From positions 372,001-436,000 of the forward strand of contig JAQJVL010000524.1 in the NCBI GenBank assembly GCA_035578905.1: a stretch of DNA of 64,000 bases, in the 5' to 3' direction. A program made the translations under genes and the position numbers. Shown one piece after another: positions 47,558-58,880 of this stretch. How positions within the stretch are numbered: the first letter of the stretch is position 1; each line of letters starts with the position of its first letter. The stretch is from Stictocephala bisonia. Its lineage: Eukaryota; Arthropoda; Insecta; Hemiptera; Membracidae. A model generated the notes under the pieces. It saw only the letters and a list, made by a program, of their open reading frames with translations, did no database searches and had not been told where the DNA came from.

Positions 47558-49544
47558 TGAGACCCATCCCCCCCACCAAAGCTGGGAAGCGTGCCAACTG
47601 GGGGATGGCTCAAAACGAGTCAAGCGATGGGATCACGGGTGGCAGTTGGAGGGTCAAAAATAAAACTCGGCAGCTGAGCAAAACTAATTTATATTTCAGA
47701 AGAACAAACAAAACTGGCAGGCGGAAGGCCACAATATAAATAGGCAGAAGGCCACAATATAAATTCGCACTTAAATAAATAACAAACACACTAAAATTAA
47801 CGAGATAAAGACAAAAGCCACAAAAACAACAAACTCTACAAATACCAAAATTACCAATTAACAACTACATGGCCTATCTGCAGCCTAGCCAGAGACACCC
47901 AAAACGTAAGAAAATTTTAATGCCCAAATAAAAGTGAAAATTTAGAACTTTTGGCTCACCACAATTAAACCGGCAATTTAGCCCACATCCCATGATTCCA
48001 CCGGGGCCAGGGAGTAAGCCGGAATCCCTGGGCAGCTCCGAATAAGAAAGTTAAGTAAAAGTACAATAATCCCCTTTCGGTGAAAGTTTAAAAATTAAAT
48101 AATTTAAAAGAAAATATAACACGGTACCGTTCGAGTAAAAATTCACTTCAAAACACCCCTAATACACTTAACAAAATAAATAAATAACAAATAACTAGGC
48201 CTAAACATATAAATAAATAATAACCTGATCTAACAATGGGGACCTAACAAATATAACAATCTAAACAAATGTAACAAGAAAATAAACTAATTAAACTAAA
48301 TAACGATAGATATTAACACTAAAAGTTCTTTTTTTTTCTATGTATTTTAAGTTTTTTTTTTTTATTTTTCCCTTCAATAAAAAAAATCATATAGGTCCCC
48401 CCATGGCTGTTTCATAAACTTTTCAGTCTTTAGGCCTAGGCCTCAATGAATAGTTCGGTACCTTTTTTTTCTTTTTCTTTATATTTCACTTTTTTTTCTT
48501 GTAAATATCCAACATCAAAACCCCTCAGCTCAGCCGCCGGGAAACAAAACATGGAACGCACTGACCTGAGGACTGAAGAAATTGCCCCGAGAAGTAGAGA
48601 GGGCAGAGAGGGCACAGCTCGCTCAATCACATGGTCCCCAGGCCAGGCTCGCAGTGTGGAAGGTGGAACTTACCCGGACGACAGGCTGAGGGCTGAAACG
48701 TCCTACTCAAGGACCCTGGACTGGAAGGCCAAACACAGCAATTAAAAATAGTCCAGCCACAACAACAAAAATACTACACATAACCTCTAATACACGAAAT
48801 GGCAACAAAACAGGAACAGACAAAATTGTACGTGATTAAAGCACACTAGAAAATGTAAGATTAACTTTAGGCTATGAATAATTATGTTGGCAAACTCAGA
48901 TTTAAAACCAATTACAAGTTAACAAATTACCAAAGAATAAATTACGTATATGAACTAAAAATGACAAACTGAAAACTAGGCTATGGATACAGGAGCAATA
49001 GGTTATAACATGAAAATCAAACTAAAGATAGGCTAGGTTATTGTCAAAGAACAAAACTACGGTAAATTGGTACCTCCAACAAAAAAAAGGTTCAACAAAA
49101 CATTATACAGAACTACTATTGATAATAAAGGCAGATATAAAAAGCAATTAACGGTAAAAAAGTAACATGGAGCACATGGCTCAAACCTAGGTTAACAAAA
49201 CTAGACAAAGAAAATACAAATTTAACAAAACCCTGAAAACACAAGCAAGAACGATTAATATTATTGAAACAAAATATTCTCACTAAAAGGGTGATTAGAT
49301 ATTAAAACTTACAAAATGAACACTTACGTTTTAGTGTGTCTAGCCGATCATAATGAAATTCTGCAGGCAGCACAAGACAACTGAACAGACAGGCCAACCT
49401 GACCGAAGCTGGACCCAGGAACGAACGAAACCGGGCCAACGGCCACCAAAGTACGCGAAACGCAGGGCATGAGCGATCTCAGGCAGCCCGGCAGCCAACG
49501 ACGAAAAAAAAAAACGAAATGTACCGGTCAAAAGACCCGGTACA
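47558..49544 (-). repeat. 5' LTR of the Ty3/gypsy element
   Basis: Partner of 40330-42311. Differences outside the divergent patch (49013-49215 here) are a few substitutions and homopolymer length changes. The element promoter and polyadenylation signals should lie here but I could not place them securely. Confidence 0.95.
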
Positions 49545-49548
49545 ACAT

Positions 49549-50034
49549 TCTTACACTACAATAACTATTATCATTATTGTACTTTTTTGAATGTTACATG
49601 AACTTTTAGAATTGTTACTTGAAATAAATATTTTAACTTCACGTGACAAATGAGCCCCCATTAATTAGTTTTTTACAACATATATAAACTTTCCTAGAAG
49701 TTAACCAACAAGTGATTAACTAGAAACTAAAGCTTCCGGTAACGACACCGTCAATGTGTTTTAACAATATTTACTTATTGTTTCGTTAAATATTGTTATT
49801 TACAATATTTACTAATTTTAATGGCGAGATGAGATTCTTTTTTTTCATAAACAAGGATAACGACTGATCTTAATTATTAATTGAAACTCCAGTTTGTGCT
49901 AGTTTACGCCTTTTGCAATGCAAAAATAGATTATTTAATTTGCTTAATATTTCTGGAAGAGCTCAACAACAATTACATACAATGTTTATAGTGTTACTAA
50001 AGTTATAGTGCTCCATTTAACTTGTTTAAACAAT
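49549..50034. other. AT-rich spacer between LTR element and 77-bp satellite
   Basis: No gene or clear repeat seen. Confidence 0.5.
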
Positions 50035-52732
50035 GTCTGAACAATACTACCAATAAAGTCACCTCTCGAGTGTTTCGGGTGTCGATCTAGCTCTGTAATG
50101 TAGACCGTTATGTCTGAACATACTACAGTACCTGTAAAGTCACCTCTCGAGTATTTCGGGTGTCGATCTAGCTCTGTAATGTAGACCGTTATGTCTGAAC
50201 AATACTACCAATAAAGTCACCTTTCGAGTATTTCGGGTGTCGATCTAGCTCTGTAATGTAGACTGTCGTGTCTGAACAATACTACCAATAAAGTCACCTC
50301 TCGAGTATTTCGGGTGTTGATCTAGCCCTGTAATGTAGACCGTTATGTCTGAACAATACTACAAATAAAGTCACCTCTCGAGTATTTGGGGTGTCGATAT
50401 AGCTCTGTAATGTAAACCGTTATGTCTGAACAATACTACCAATAAAGTCACCTCTCGAGTATTTCGGGTGTTGATCTAGCTCTGTAATGTAGACCGTTAT
50501 GTCTGAACAATACTACCAATAAAGTCACCTCTCGAGTATTTCGGGTGTCGATATAGCTCTGTAATGTAAACCGTTATGTCTGAACAATACTACCAATAAA
50601 GTCACCTCTCGAGTATTTCGGGTGTCGATATAGCTCTGTAATGTAAACCGTTATGTCTGAACAATACTACCAATAAAGTCACCTCTCGAGTATTTCGGGT
50701 GTTGATCTAGCTCTGTAATGTAGACCATTATGTCTGAACAATACTACCAATTAAGTCACCTCTCGAGTGTTTCGCGTGTCGATCTAGCTCTATAATGTAG
50801 ACCGTTATGTCTGAACAATACTACCAATAAAGTCACCTCTCGAGTGTTTCGGGTGTTGATCTAGCTCTGTAATGTAGACCGTTATGTCTGAACAATACTA
50901 CCAATAAAGTCACCTCTCGAGTATTTCGGGTGTTGATCTAGCTCTGTAATGTAAACCGTTATGTCTGAACAATACTACCAATAAAGTCACCTCTCGAGTA
51001 TTTCGGGTGTTGATCTAGCTCTGTAATGTAGACCGTTATGTCTGAACAATACTACCAATAAAGTCACCTCTCGAGTATTTCGGGTGTTGATCTAGCTCTG
51101 TAATGTAGACCGTTATGTCAGAACAATACTACCAATAAAGTCACCTCTCGAGTATTTCGGGTGTTGATCTAGCTCTGTAATGTAAACCGTTATGTCTGAA
51201 CAATACTACCAATAAAGTCACCTCTCGAGTATTTCGGGTGTTGATCTAGCTCTGTAATGTAGACCGTTATGTCTGAACAATACTACCAATAAAGTCACCT
51301 CTCGAGTATTTCGGGTGTTGATCTAGCTCTGTAATGTAAACCGTTATGTCTGAACAATACTACCAATAAAGTCACCTCTCGAGTATTTCGGGTGTTGATC
51401 TAGCTCTGTAATGTAGACCGTTATGTCTGAACAATACTACCAATAAAGTCACCTCTCGATTATTTCGGGTGTTGATCTAGCTCTGTAATGTAAACCGTTA
51501 TGTCTGAACAATACTACCAATAAAGTCACCTCTCGAGTATTTCGGGTGTCGATCTAGCTCTGTAATGTAGACCGTTATGTCTGAACAATACTACCAATAA
51601 AGTCACCTCTCGAGTATTTCGGGTGTCGATCTAGCTCTGTAATGTAGACCGTTATGTCTGAACAATACTACCAATAAAGTCACCTCTCGAGTATTTCGGG
51701 TGTCGATCTAGCTCTGTAATGTAGACCGTTATGTCTGAACAATACTACCAATAAAGTCACCTCTCGAGTATTTCGGGTGTCGATCTAGCTCTGTAATGTA
51801 GACCGTTATGTCTGAACAATACTACCAATAAAGTCACCTCTCGAGTATTTCGGGTGTCGATCTAGCTCTGTAATGTAGACCGTTATGTCTGAACAATACT
51901 ACCAATAAAGTCACCTCTCGAGTGTTTCGGGTGTCGATCTAGCTCTGTAATGTAGACCATTATGTCTGAACAATACTACCAATAAAGTCACCTCTCGAGT
52001 GTTTCGGGTGTCGATCTAGCCCTGTAATGTAGACCGTTATGTCTGAACAATACTACCAATAAAGTCACCTCTCGAGTGTTTCGGGTGTCGATCTAGACCT
52101 GTAATGTAGACTGTTATGTCTGAACAATACTACCAATAAAGTCCCCTCTCGAGTATTTCGGGTGTCGATATAGCTCTGTAATGTAAACCGTTATGTCTGA
52201 ACAATACTACCAATTAAGTCACCTCTCGAGTATTTCGGGTTTCGATCTAGCTCTGTAATGTAGACCGTTATGTCTGAACAATACTACCAATAAAGTCACC
52301 TCTCGAGTATTTCGGGTGTCGATATAGCTCTGTAATGTAAACCGTTATGTCTGAACAATACTACCAATTAAGTCACCTCTCGAGTATTTCGGGTTTCGAT
52401 CTAGCTCTGTAATGTAGACCGTTATGTCTGAACAATACTACCAATAAAGTCACCTCTCGAGTATTTCGGGTGTTGATCTAGCTCTGTAATGTAGACCGTT
52501 ATGTCTGAACAATACTACCAATAAAGTCACCTCTCGAGTATTTCGGGTGTTGATCTAGCTCTGTAATGTAGACCGTTACGTCTGAACAATACTACCTATA
52601 AATTCACCTCTCGATTGTTTCGGGTGTCGATCTAGCCCTGTAATGTAGACCGTTATGTCTGAACAATACTACCAATAAAGTCACCTCTCGAGTATTTCGG
52701 GTGTCGATCTAGCGCTGTAATGTAGACCGTTA
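50035..52732. repeat. 77-bp satellite array, 35 copies
   Basis: Monomer: GTCTGAACAATACTACCAAT, AAAGTCACCTCTCGAGTATT, TCGGGTGTCGATCTAGCTCT, GTAATGTAGACCGTTAT. Each unit carries CTCGAG and an AATAAA hexamer on plus. Linked variants (GATATAGC with GTAAACCG; TTGATCTAGC; GGGTTTCG with CAATTAAG) define subtypes. A dimeric 154-bp block is duplicated at about 52145-52298 and 52299-52452. The period is not a multiple of three, so there are no long frames. Confidence 0.97.
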
Positions 52733-53634
52733 AACCAAATGAACTCTTAAAGTTAACAGCAAGTCGGTTTCCTTCTTTAGTGATTTTACGCGACACCAGA
52801 ATTTGCGTAAAAATACATTCCCTAGAAAAATATTTAGGATGTTTTTTTACGATTGCTCTTTTATCGATTACGTTACTTATTTTACTTGATTCTATTTTTT
52901 CTCTTATCTGTAACTTAATTTTAGTAAAAATCTCTGGCCTTCTAAAATGAACAACGAAATGTTCGTTTGTAGTTTTAGAGTTAAGAAAATAAATTTAGTT
53001 TAAAAGAAATCATTTATCACAGGATTTTTCAGATGGCGTATATTTTATTCATTAATGGAATGTTTTTGCGTCTGCTTATTGACGAACGCATTCGTACAGG
53101 TAATTAAATTCTGTACAAAAAACAGTATTCTGTCAAAACAGTATTATTGTCAATCTTAATTTTTAGTACTTTTTCATTTGTAGCTGTTATTTTATATTTT
53201 GTATTTAAGTTTTTACTTTAAAGTGTTTTAATTAAAATCTAACTTAGTTTTTTACAGCATTGGGTAAATAAATAATGTTGTATTTAAGTTGTTAATACAA
53301 ATGGTTGTTAATACAAGATTTGTTGATTTATTCAAAAACAAACATCTGCTAAGTTTCCCTAATAGTTCAGGACTTGCTCTCACAGCTTGGCTGGATTCTG
53401 ACAATGCCCAGTTCAAAACAACAGACAAGTTTCTACCAAGTTCTCAACTCGTTATAAACTCTGAGATTCCGAATACCTCAAACAATAATAACTTGAAATC
53501 GTGTAATTTGAACAGTAGTTAATTAAATTGAGTCACTAAAGTTTGTCAACTGGAATAATAATTTAAAAGTGTTTTGAAGAGATTAGATCTTAGAATACAG
53601 TCATCTGAAAGGTTACTATTCAGTTTTAAGATAT
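52733..53634. other. AT-rich DNA with a weak dispersed repeat
   Basis: 53375-53470 shares ordered blocks (TGGCTGG, CAGTTCAAAACAACA, CTCAACTCGTTATAAACT) with 16795-16870. The 77-codon frame at 53289-53522 overlaps this repeat and is not considered a gene. Confidence 0.4.
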
Positions 53635-53850
53635 TATGTGCCTATATTGAAACAACTAAAAATACTTCCATTAAAATATCTATTTGTTTACAAAGTACTG
53701 CACATTTTTTATGTTCGTAATGGTAACATTGGAATACATAGAATGCACTACAGGATTAGGATGTATTCTCAAGGCCTTTTCTTAAGACCTCGAGTAAATA
53801 AAACTATTTTTAGTAAATTTTTTGTGTTCCTGGGAATTAAAATCCTTTAA
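53635..53850 (+). pseudogene. Non-LTR reverse transcriptase C-terminal fragment
   Basis: Seventy codons reading LKQLKILPLKYLFVYKVLHI and later RPRVNKTIFSKFFVFLGIKI. The KILPLKYLFVYKVL segment matches, in type and order, the thumb-side region of the minus-strand element at 59690-61656 (KILPVKYIFVYKVL). Only this short C-terminal segment remains, open throughout. The element family is the same or close. No catalytic motif is present. Confidence 0.7.
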
Positions 53851-54099
53851 CAGTGAACCGATTTTAACGGGACAAAAACTGTTGTTTTTCTTTTTAAAAG
53901 CAGATTATTAAAAATATGTCGTTGTTACGTAAATACAAAATGCAACTTTTTTCAACATGTACTGGCGAGAGTTCTAAGCCGTAGCTTATCGAATTAGGGA
54001 AAGTCCGCGTGTAGGGTCGAGCACGTCCACCCTTCCGTCCCGCCACTACCCCGAGGTAGCGGATTCAAGTTAAGGTGGCACAGCTAATAACTTGGCCAT

Positions 54100-54195
54100 A
54101 GCGCGGAGCAGTTTTGACGGACGATATAAGTTTGAATCGGTTCTGAACTGAAGTGGGCAGATATAAATACTGGAAATACAAATGGGAATAGACAC
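54100..54195 (+). pseudogene. Internally deleted fragment of the Jockey-like C-terminus
   Basis: CAGCTAATAACTTGGCCATA with GTTTTGACGGACxATATAAG, then GAATCGGTTCTGAACTGAAG, TGGGCAGATATAAATACTGG, align with 54950-55110 but lack about 80 bases between the two blocks. It ends at a perfect hairpin (54176-54216). Confidence 0.6.
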
Positions 54196-54216
54196 TAGAT
54201 ATATTCCCATTTGTAT
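54176..54216. other. Perfect 15-bp inverted repeat at retroelement junction
   Basis: ATACAAATGGGAATA and TATTCCCATTTGTAT are separated by 11 bases. The left arm is retroelement C-terminal sequence; the right arm lies between that fragment and the next reverse transcriptase fragment. Confidence 0.85.
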
Positions 54217-54250
54217 ACGTGTGTACTGCTGGGATCCCAATCATTAAGTC

Positions 54251-55290
54251 AAGTTTATATATGCAGACGATATTGCTTTAGCTTATCAACATAAGGACTT
54301 CACAACTACTGAAGAAACACCCACAAACGATCTTGCAGCCCTCAAAGAATATTGTAGAACCTGGAAGCTAAATTGTAACCTATCAAATGCTGAAGTAGCC
54401 TACTTCCACCTAAGTAATCGACTGGCTAATCGAAAATTAAACATCTTTCTAAATGGTGTAAAATTCCACCACAATGATCATCCAAAGTACCTGGGAGTAA
54501 CCTTAGATCGATCACTGACGTTTAAAAGCTATCTTCAAAAAACAGCAGCTAAAATTAAAACCAGGGCAAATGTACTACATTATATTGCTGGAACAACTTG
54601 TGGAGCCTACACACACGTCCTGCGTACAACTGCTTTGTTACTGCTTTATTCAGCTGCTGAATAACTGAATGGCTAAATAGCGCACATACAAAAGCGATTG
54701 ATGTCCAACATAATATAGCCATGAGATCTAGTGGCACTCTTATGGTAACTCCACTAGCTTGGCTCCCAGTGCTGTGCAATATAGCTCCACCAGAAATAAG
54801 ACGTCAGGAGGCACTACGCAAATAATTCAGTAAGATCTTGAATTCTCGCACCTCTTCATTACCCAGGACCGTCAGAACGGTCGCTTAACATCTCGAAACC
54901 CACCTCTACGTACTGCTTTCCAGTTGAGCAGATCAAATTTCTCGCCCAATATTAGCTGAGCCATAGTGTGGAACAGTTTTGATGGACCAAATAAGTTTCT
55001 TATTAATGATCCATCAATACCTATAGGTGGGGTGAACCTCCCTAGTAGGGAGTAGACATAATTGAATCAGTTCCGAACGGGAGTGGGCAGATATAACTAC
55101 TGTACATACAATGGAGCTTGACAGTAGATCAGTCCTGTGGTTGCGGGGGGTCTATCCAAACAATGGATCACATAGTTACAGAGTGCCCCTGCTTTCTTTT
55201 GCGGAGGTATTAGCCAACATAAATAGAATCAGTGAGGCATGTCTTAAATGGTTTGATTGATTGGATTTAGCTTTGTGACAGATCACTTGT
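54251..55290 (+). pseudogene. Jockey-like non-LTR reverse transcriptase, truncated and broken
   Basis: From 54251 an open stretch of 137 codons begins KFIYADDIALAYQH, with the reverse transcriptase catalytic YADD at its fourth to seventh residues. It continues through HPKYLGVTLDRSLTFKSYLQ and KTAAKIKTRANVLHYIAGTT, the conserved post-catalytic region of insect Jockey-like elements. It stops at 54662. Homology continues downstream in shifted frames (IAMRSSGTLMVTPLAWLPVL, IAPPEIRRQEAL, IPIGGVNLP, MDHIVTE) to a terminal LDLAL-like end near 55280. The N-terminal endonuclease and most fingers/palm sequence upstream of YADD are missing. A short upstream piece (54220-54250) is weakly related. Confidence 0.82.
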
Positions 55291-55383
55291 TTTTTTAAAT
55301 TTTTTACTTATTTTTTATAATTATTACTGTATAATTAAATTACTTATGGAGTTTTTATCCAAGTATAAAACACAGCTTTAATA

Positions 55384-56215
55384 CAGGATGTTACAAAAAT
55401 GTGTGATTCTAAGCTAAAACTGAAGAAAATTCTTTTTTAATTTCCGCTTAGTTTTGCAGCGAACGCCATTTTGTTGTTTTTTTCATAAAACAATTTATTT
55501 CTTTGTTACTATCGTTAAAATTGTTACAAAACTCGGTAAACTGGTTAAAGGTAGAGGGTAGTATTTATAAATAAAATATTTATAAATTGTCTTTATTATT
55601 TTTAAAATGATGGCCATTTTTTATTTTTTTATTTTAACTAATATCTACAAAACCGATGGTTTTATAAAAATTGTGTAAGACATATAAAAGTGTTTAAACA
55701 CTTTTCCTTTCCAACGATACCTCATTTGAAAAAAATCTCTTCATAAATAACTAATTTATGAATTAACTTTAATTATTTACATCTTGTTCAAATACTGTCA
55801 AATCAGTAGCCATTTACGTGAATTAAGGTTAATTGATAAAATAGTTATTTATTGAGCGATTTTAACAAATAAGGTATCATTGGAAAGGGGAAATTGTTTA
55901 AAAACTTTATTGTATGTTAAAATTTTTATAAAACTTTTTTTTTATGTGGCTGCCAGTTTGAAAATAATAAAAATAATTTATGAAATTTTTAAAAATAAAT
56001 ACAACCCTCTAACATGAACCTGATTACCGAGTTTTGTAACAGTCGTAAAGATAACAACAAAAATCTAATTTGTTTTATGAAAAAAACAAAATGGCGTCTA
56101 GCTGTAAAACAAAGCGGAAATTGAAAAACTATTAATCTTAATGTTTAACTCAGAACCACACATAGAATCTAAAAATGCATAGAGCTATCCCAACTGTTTG
56201 ATAACACCCTAAACG
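55384..56215. mobile_element. Long foldback MITE, about 0.8 kb, arms near 390 bp
   Basis: The two halves are inverted copies with about 80 percent identity, meeting near 55795. Paired examples are TTTAATTTCCGCTTAGTTTT / TTCAATTTCCGCTTTGTTTT, CGCCATTTTGTTGTTTTTTT / CGCCATTTTGTTTTTTTCAT and TTTCCAACGATACCTCATTT / TTTCCAATGATACCTTATTT (second of each read on minus). The left end is ACAGGATGTTACAAA; the right end inverse is AGGGTGTTATCAAA. No protein. RNA across it would fold into a long hairpin. Confidence 0.75.
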
Positions 56216-56789
56216 TTTTAAAATTAAAAAAAATGGTAGCTGACAAAACTATTCTAAGTATCTTGAATGAAATGATAAACTATTTTATTTAAGAGGTGGA
56301 GTTAGAGACAATAAGCCCCCTACTTTTACGTATTCAAGAGGTGTTTCAAGATTTACAAACGAAGCCGAGACTTGAGGCTGAGTCGGAACATTCCACTGAA
56401 AAGCGTTATTCTTAACTTCTTTTTCATGGAGACCTTGACTTTGAAAATAAATCAATTGTTTGTACATAAAGTATATTTGGACAGATTTGATATAGAGTAA
56501 TACAAATTAACATTCAGACAAACTAATGTAAAGTAATCACCCTATGGCATGATTACTCAGTTTCAGAGTATTTTAAATAACTTAAAAGAAATGTATATTA
56601 TAGTTGCCGTGTATTTGAATGGTCTTTTTATTCCTAGAGTTTATTTTTAGCGAATTCTACGGATTTAGACCAAACAAAATCGTTAACAGTGCATTTTATT
56701 CACAAAGTCAATAAAAGTTCATCTTTCATGTATGAACCAAAGAACTGTCGATACATGATTCCAACAGTTTACGAGACAGATGAGCAAAT
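56216..56789. other. AT-rich DNA without recognisable gene
   Basis: Short frames at 56285-56467 and 56689-56889 have no recognisable motifs; the latter overlaps a dispersed repeat. Confidence 0.45.
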
Positions 56790-56911
56790 ACAACAAGCTG
56801 AATCTGGCGGGCTTTGTGTAGTAACTATGTTAAATTGCTTGATCCAACAATGCAACAAAGGTGATTGGAACATATTGGATTCTTTCTGATTGAAAACACA
56901 TCAGAAAGAAT
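56790..56911 (+). repeat. Dispersed repeat fragment with 12-bp hairpin (copy 2; partner at 6290-6440)
   Basis: Shares ordered blocks with 6290-6440. At its end ATTCTTTCTGAT and ATCAGAAAGAAT form a perfect 12-bp stem with a 9-base loop (56879-56911), which the copy at 6430 lacks on its right side. Confidence 0.45.
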
Positions 56912-57339
56912 TTATTGTTTCTTTTTTATTTAAAGCACAATATTTTCAAAATATCGATATTTTTTGTCCATGTGATTGATCATAACTTAGTCTATCACAA
57001 AATAAATATTCCAATATGTTCTTTGCTTTTATATTTTGAATATTTGATATAGATTTAAAATAAAGCATTTAAAATAAAACTGCTGCTAGGAGAGACAATT
57101 TTTGCGATTTGTAAGTAATATGATTTATTTCGGTATGTATAGTCAGATATATATGGGGAAATAAATAATTTCTTTATCATCTCTTATTTAAATATTTTAT
57201 CTTCATAAAATAATTTGAATATTTTTTTGGTGTTTCAACAAAAATAAAGGTATCAGGTTTTTAGTTCAATTCGTTTTTTATTTTGTTAAAAAGTAAAAAA
57301 CTAAAATCTATCTTATTATTTAACCAGGAGAAATTAGGA
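56912..57339. other. AT-rich DNA, nothing recognised
   Basis: No gene, repeat or motif I can support. Confidence 0.5.
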
Positions 57340-57600
57340 CTACAAATTCCTCCCTAACACTTAACCTGGAGACTAACGGCTTAAGAGTGACTTTCGAACC
57401 AACACCAGTGACCGCGCAAGCGGGCTGCGTGCAAGGACGAGATTGTTCAGACGGTCACCCATCCAAGGGACAGCCACACTGGATGTTGCTTGACGCCGTT
57501 ACCTTGCGATAACATCGGAACTCTCCGGTCAAGGCCACAGCCATCTGTAAGAGTTTTCATGACGTCGTTTTCAGGTTAATGGTGTTAAGAGTGGCATTAA
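57340..57600 (-). repeat. 5S rRNA-derived SINE-like repeat or 5S pseudogene
   Basis: Minus strand contains GCGTCAAGCAACATCCAGTG followed by TCCCTTGGATGGGTGACCGT. This parallels the internal control region of 5S rRNA (AAGCAxCGTC...CTTGGATGGGTGACCGC). The 5' and 3' thirds of 5S are not preserved and the flanks (TCTCGTCCTTGCACGCAGCC and so on) are unrelated to 5S, so it is not a functional 5S gene. A 5S-headed SINE (SINE3-like) is the best reading. Confidence 0.5.
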
Positions 57601-57639
57601 TGATAATTGTAAGAGGAAGTGGATTTTAGGGCGAATGAG

Positions 57640-57770
57640 TAAGGGGGGGAGGGGGACCAATACAGCTCAAGGTGAGTGTTACTCATTAAACCTAACAATT
57701 AAGGCCAGGATTAGAACCTGCACTATCTCTCACTCAAGTTCAAATCCTACCAATAATAAAGTATTACCTT
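57640..57770 (-). repeat. Possible polymerase III promoter-bearing repeat
   Basis: Minus strand GCAGGTTCTAATCCTGGCC matches a B-box context (GGTTCTAATCC). No A-box at tRNA spacing is clear, so this is a weak SINE call. It may belong with the adjacent 5S-like repeat. Confidence 0.3.
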
Positions 57771-58664
57771 TATCTTGAAATTCAATAATTAAAACAAAAT
57801 AAAAAAGTTATGAAACGATAAAATGTTATTCGTGAAAGGAATTTTTAATTTTAAGTACATCATGCCAAATGCTATCAGCCTGCCAACATTAGAGGCCCCT
57901 CTTCTAGAGACGGTTATTAAATATTTTGTAGTTTTTACGGTACATAATTATAGTTTTAATGGCTACAATACAAGCGTAAACTGACATAAACTGTGGATTC
58001 AAGTAATGATTCATATCAGTAGCTCCCCTTTTTTTTATATAAAGAAAGCTAATTTTGGCAAAATACTTCTTTATATACAGGACAGGGCGTCTTTAAAAAG
58101 TGTATAAACGTTTTGAACTGATAAATTTGTTTGGAGAAAACATTTAGATACATATTGTTTTGTAAAATAAACTTTGAAACCTTCAAAATGATAACCTTTT
58201 ACTGCAATACGTCTACTACATCGTTCTAATATATATTAGCAACTAATTTCTTAGGATTAAACTTAATTCCATGTTAACATACTAAAATCAGCTTCCATGT
58301 TAACATACATAAAATCTCATACTAAAAACAGCTGTTTTAAATTTTCAGCTGACATGGTATTTTAACTTAGTTGACGTAGGTTTTCAATCTGTACTTTCTT
58401 CAAGAACATATCAGTTTAAATTATTTAAGTGTCCTATATGATAATTTCTTGTAGCCGTTACATTTAACCTACACTTGCTTTTGGATGCTTTTATTTCAAA
58501 TATAGACTAATTGAACAAAAAAGGAAAGTATTAACAAATATGATTTCAATTAATTAAATATACTTCTTAATTAGAACAAGTATTTCCGAAAATGAACACG
58601 GTAATATATACTGGTATCATACTACTACAAATAATGCACATGAAGGGGGAAAATTTAAAGGCCT
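57771..58664. other. AT-rich DNA without recognisable gene
   Basis: Nothing supported; a small direct repeat CTTCCATGTTAACATAC / TTCCATGTTAACATAC occurs near 58267-58307. Confidence 0.5.
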
Positions 58665-58880
58665 TCGAAAAGACGCAGTAGGTATGAAAAGGCAATTTAC
58701 TCTAACAGTATAGCTCTATAAAGAGTGGAATGGTTGGTTTTTTTACTAAGTTCCGTTTTCATTGTGACTCCCGCATTGTGTTACTCAAAGTGACGGTGGT
58801 TGACTGTGATAGAAAGATTTAGACTTTTATGCCAAATCTGTCCATCTTTTATTCATTTATCTCTCTTCATTTGAAATACT
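58665..58880 (+). repeat. Dispersed repeat (copy 2; partner at 15690-15930)
   Basis: Contains GCAGTAGGTATGAAAAGGCA, AGCTCTATAAAGAGTGGAAT, TGTGACTC, GTGATAGAAAGA and ATCTCTCTT in the same order as copy 1. Confidence 0.45.

Larger units (their letters stand above)
40330..49544 (-). mobile_element. Full-length Ty3/gypsy LTR retrotransposon, 9.2 kb
   Basis: LTRs of 1982 bp (40330-42311) and 1987 bp (47558-49544) begin TGAGACCC and end GGTACA on plus. They flank a 5246-bp interior with gag, protease and pol on minus. Target duplication ACAT lies at 40326-40329 and 49545-49548. The domain order protease, reverse transcriptase, RNase H, integrase is that of Ty3/gypsy. There is no envelope-like frame between pol and the 3' LTR. 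High LTR similarity outside one patch indicates recent insertion, but pol has a frameshift and a stop, so this copy cannot make an intact polyprotein without recoding. Confidence 0.97.

Noticed and set aside
57400..57560. Functional 5S rRNA gene
   Set aside because: Only the internal control region is similar; 5' and 3' thirds are unrelated and there is no T-run terminator at the expected place.
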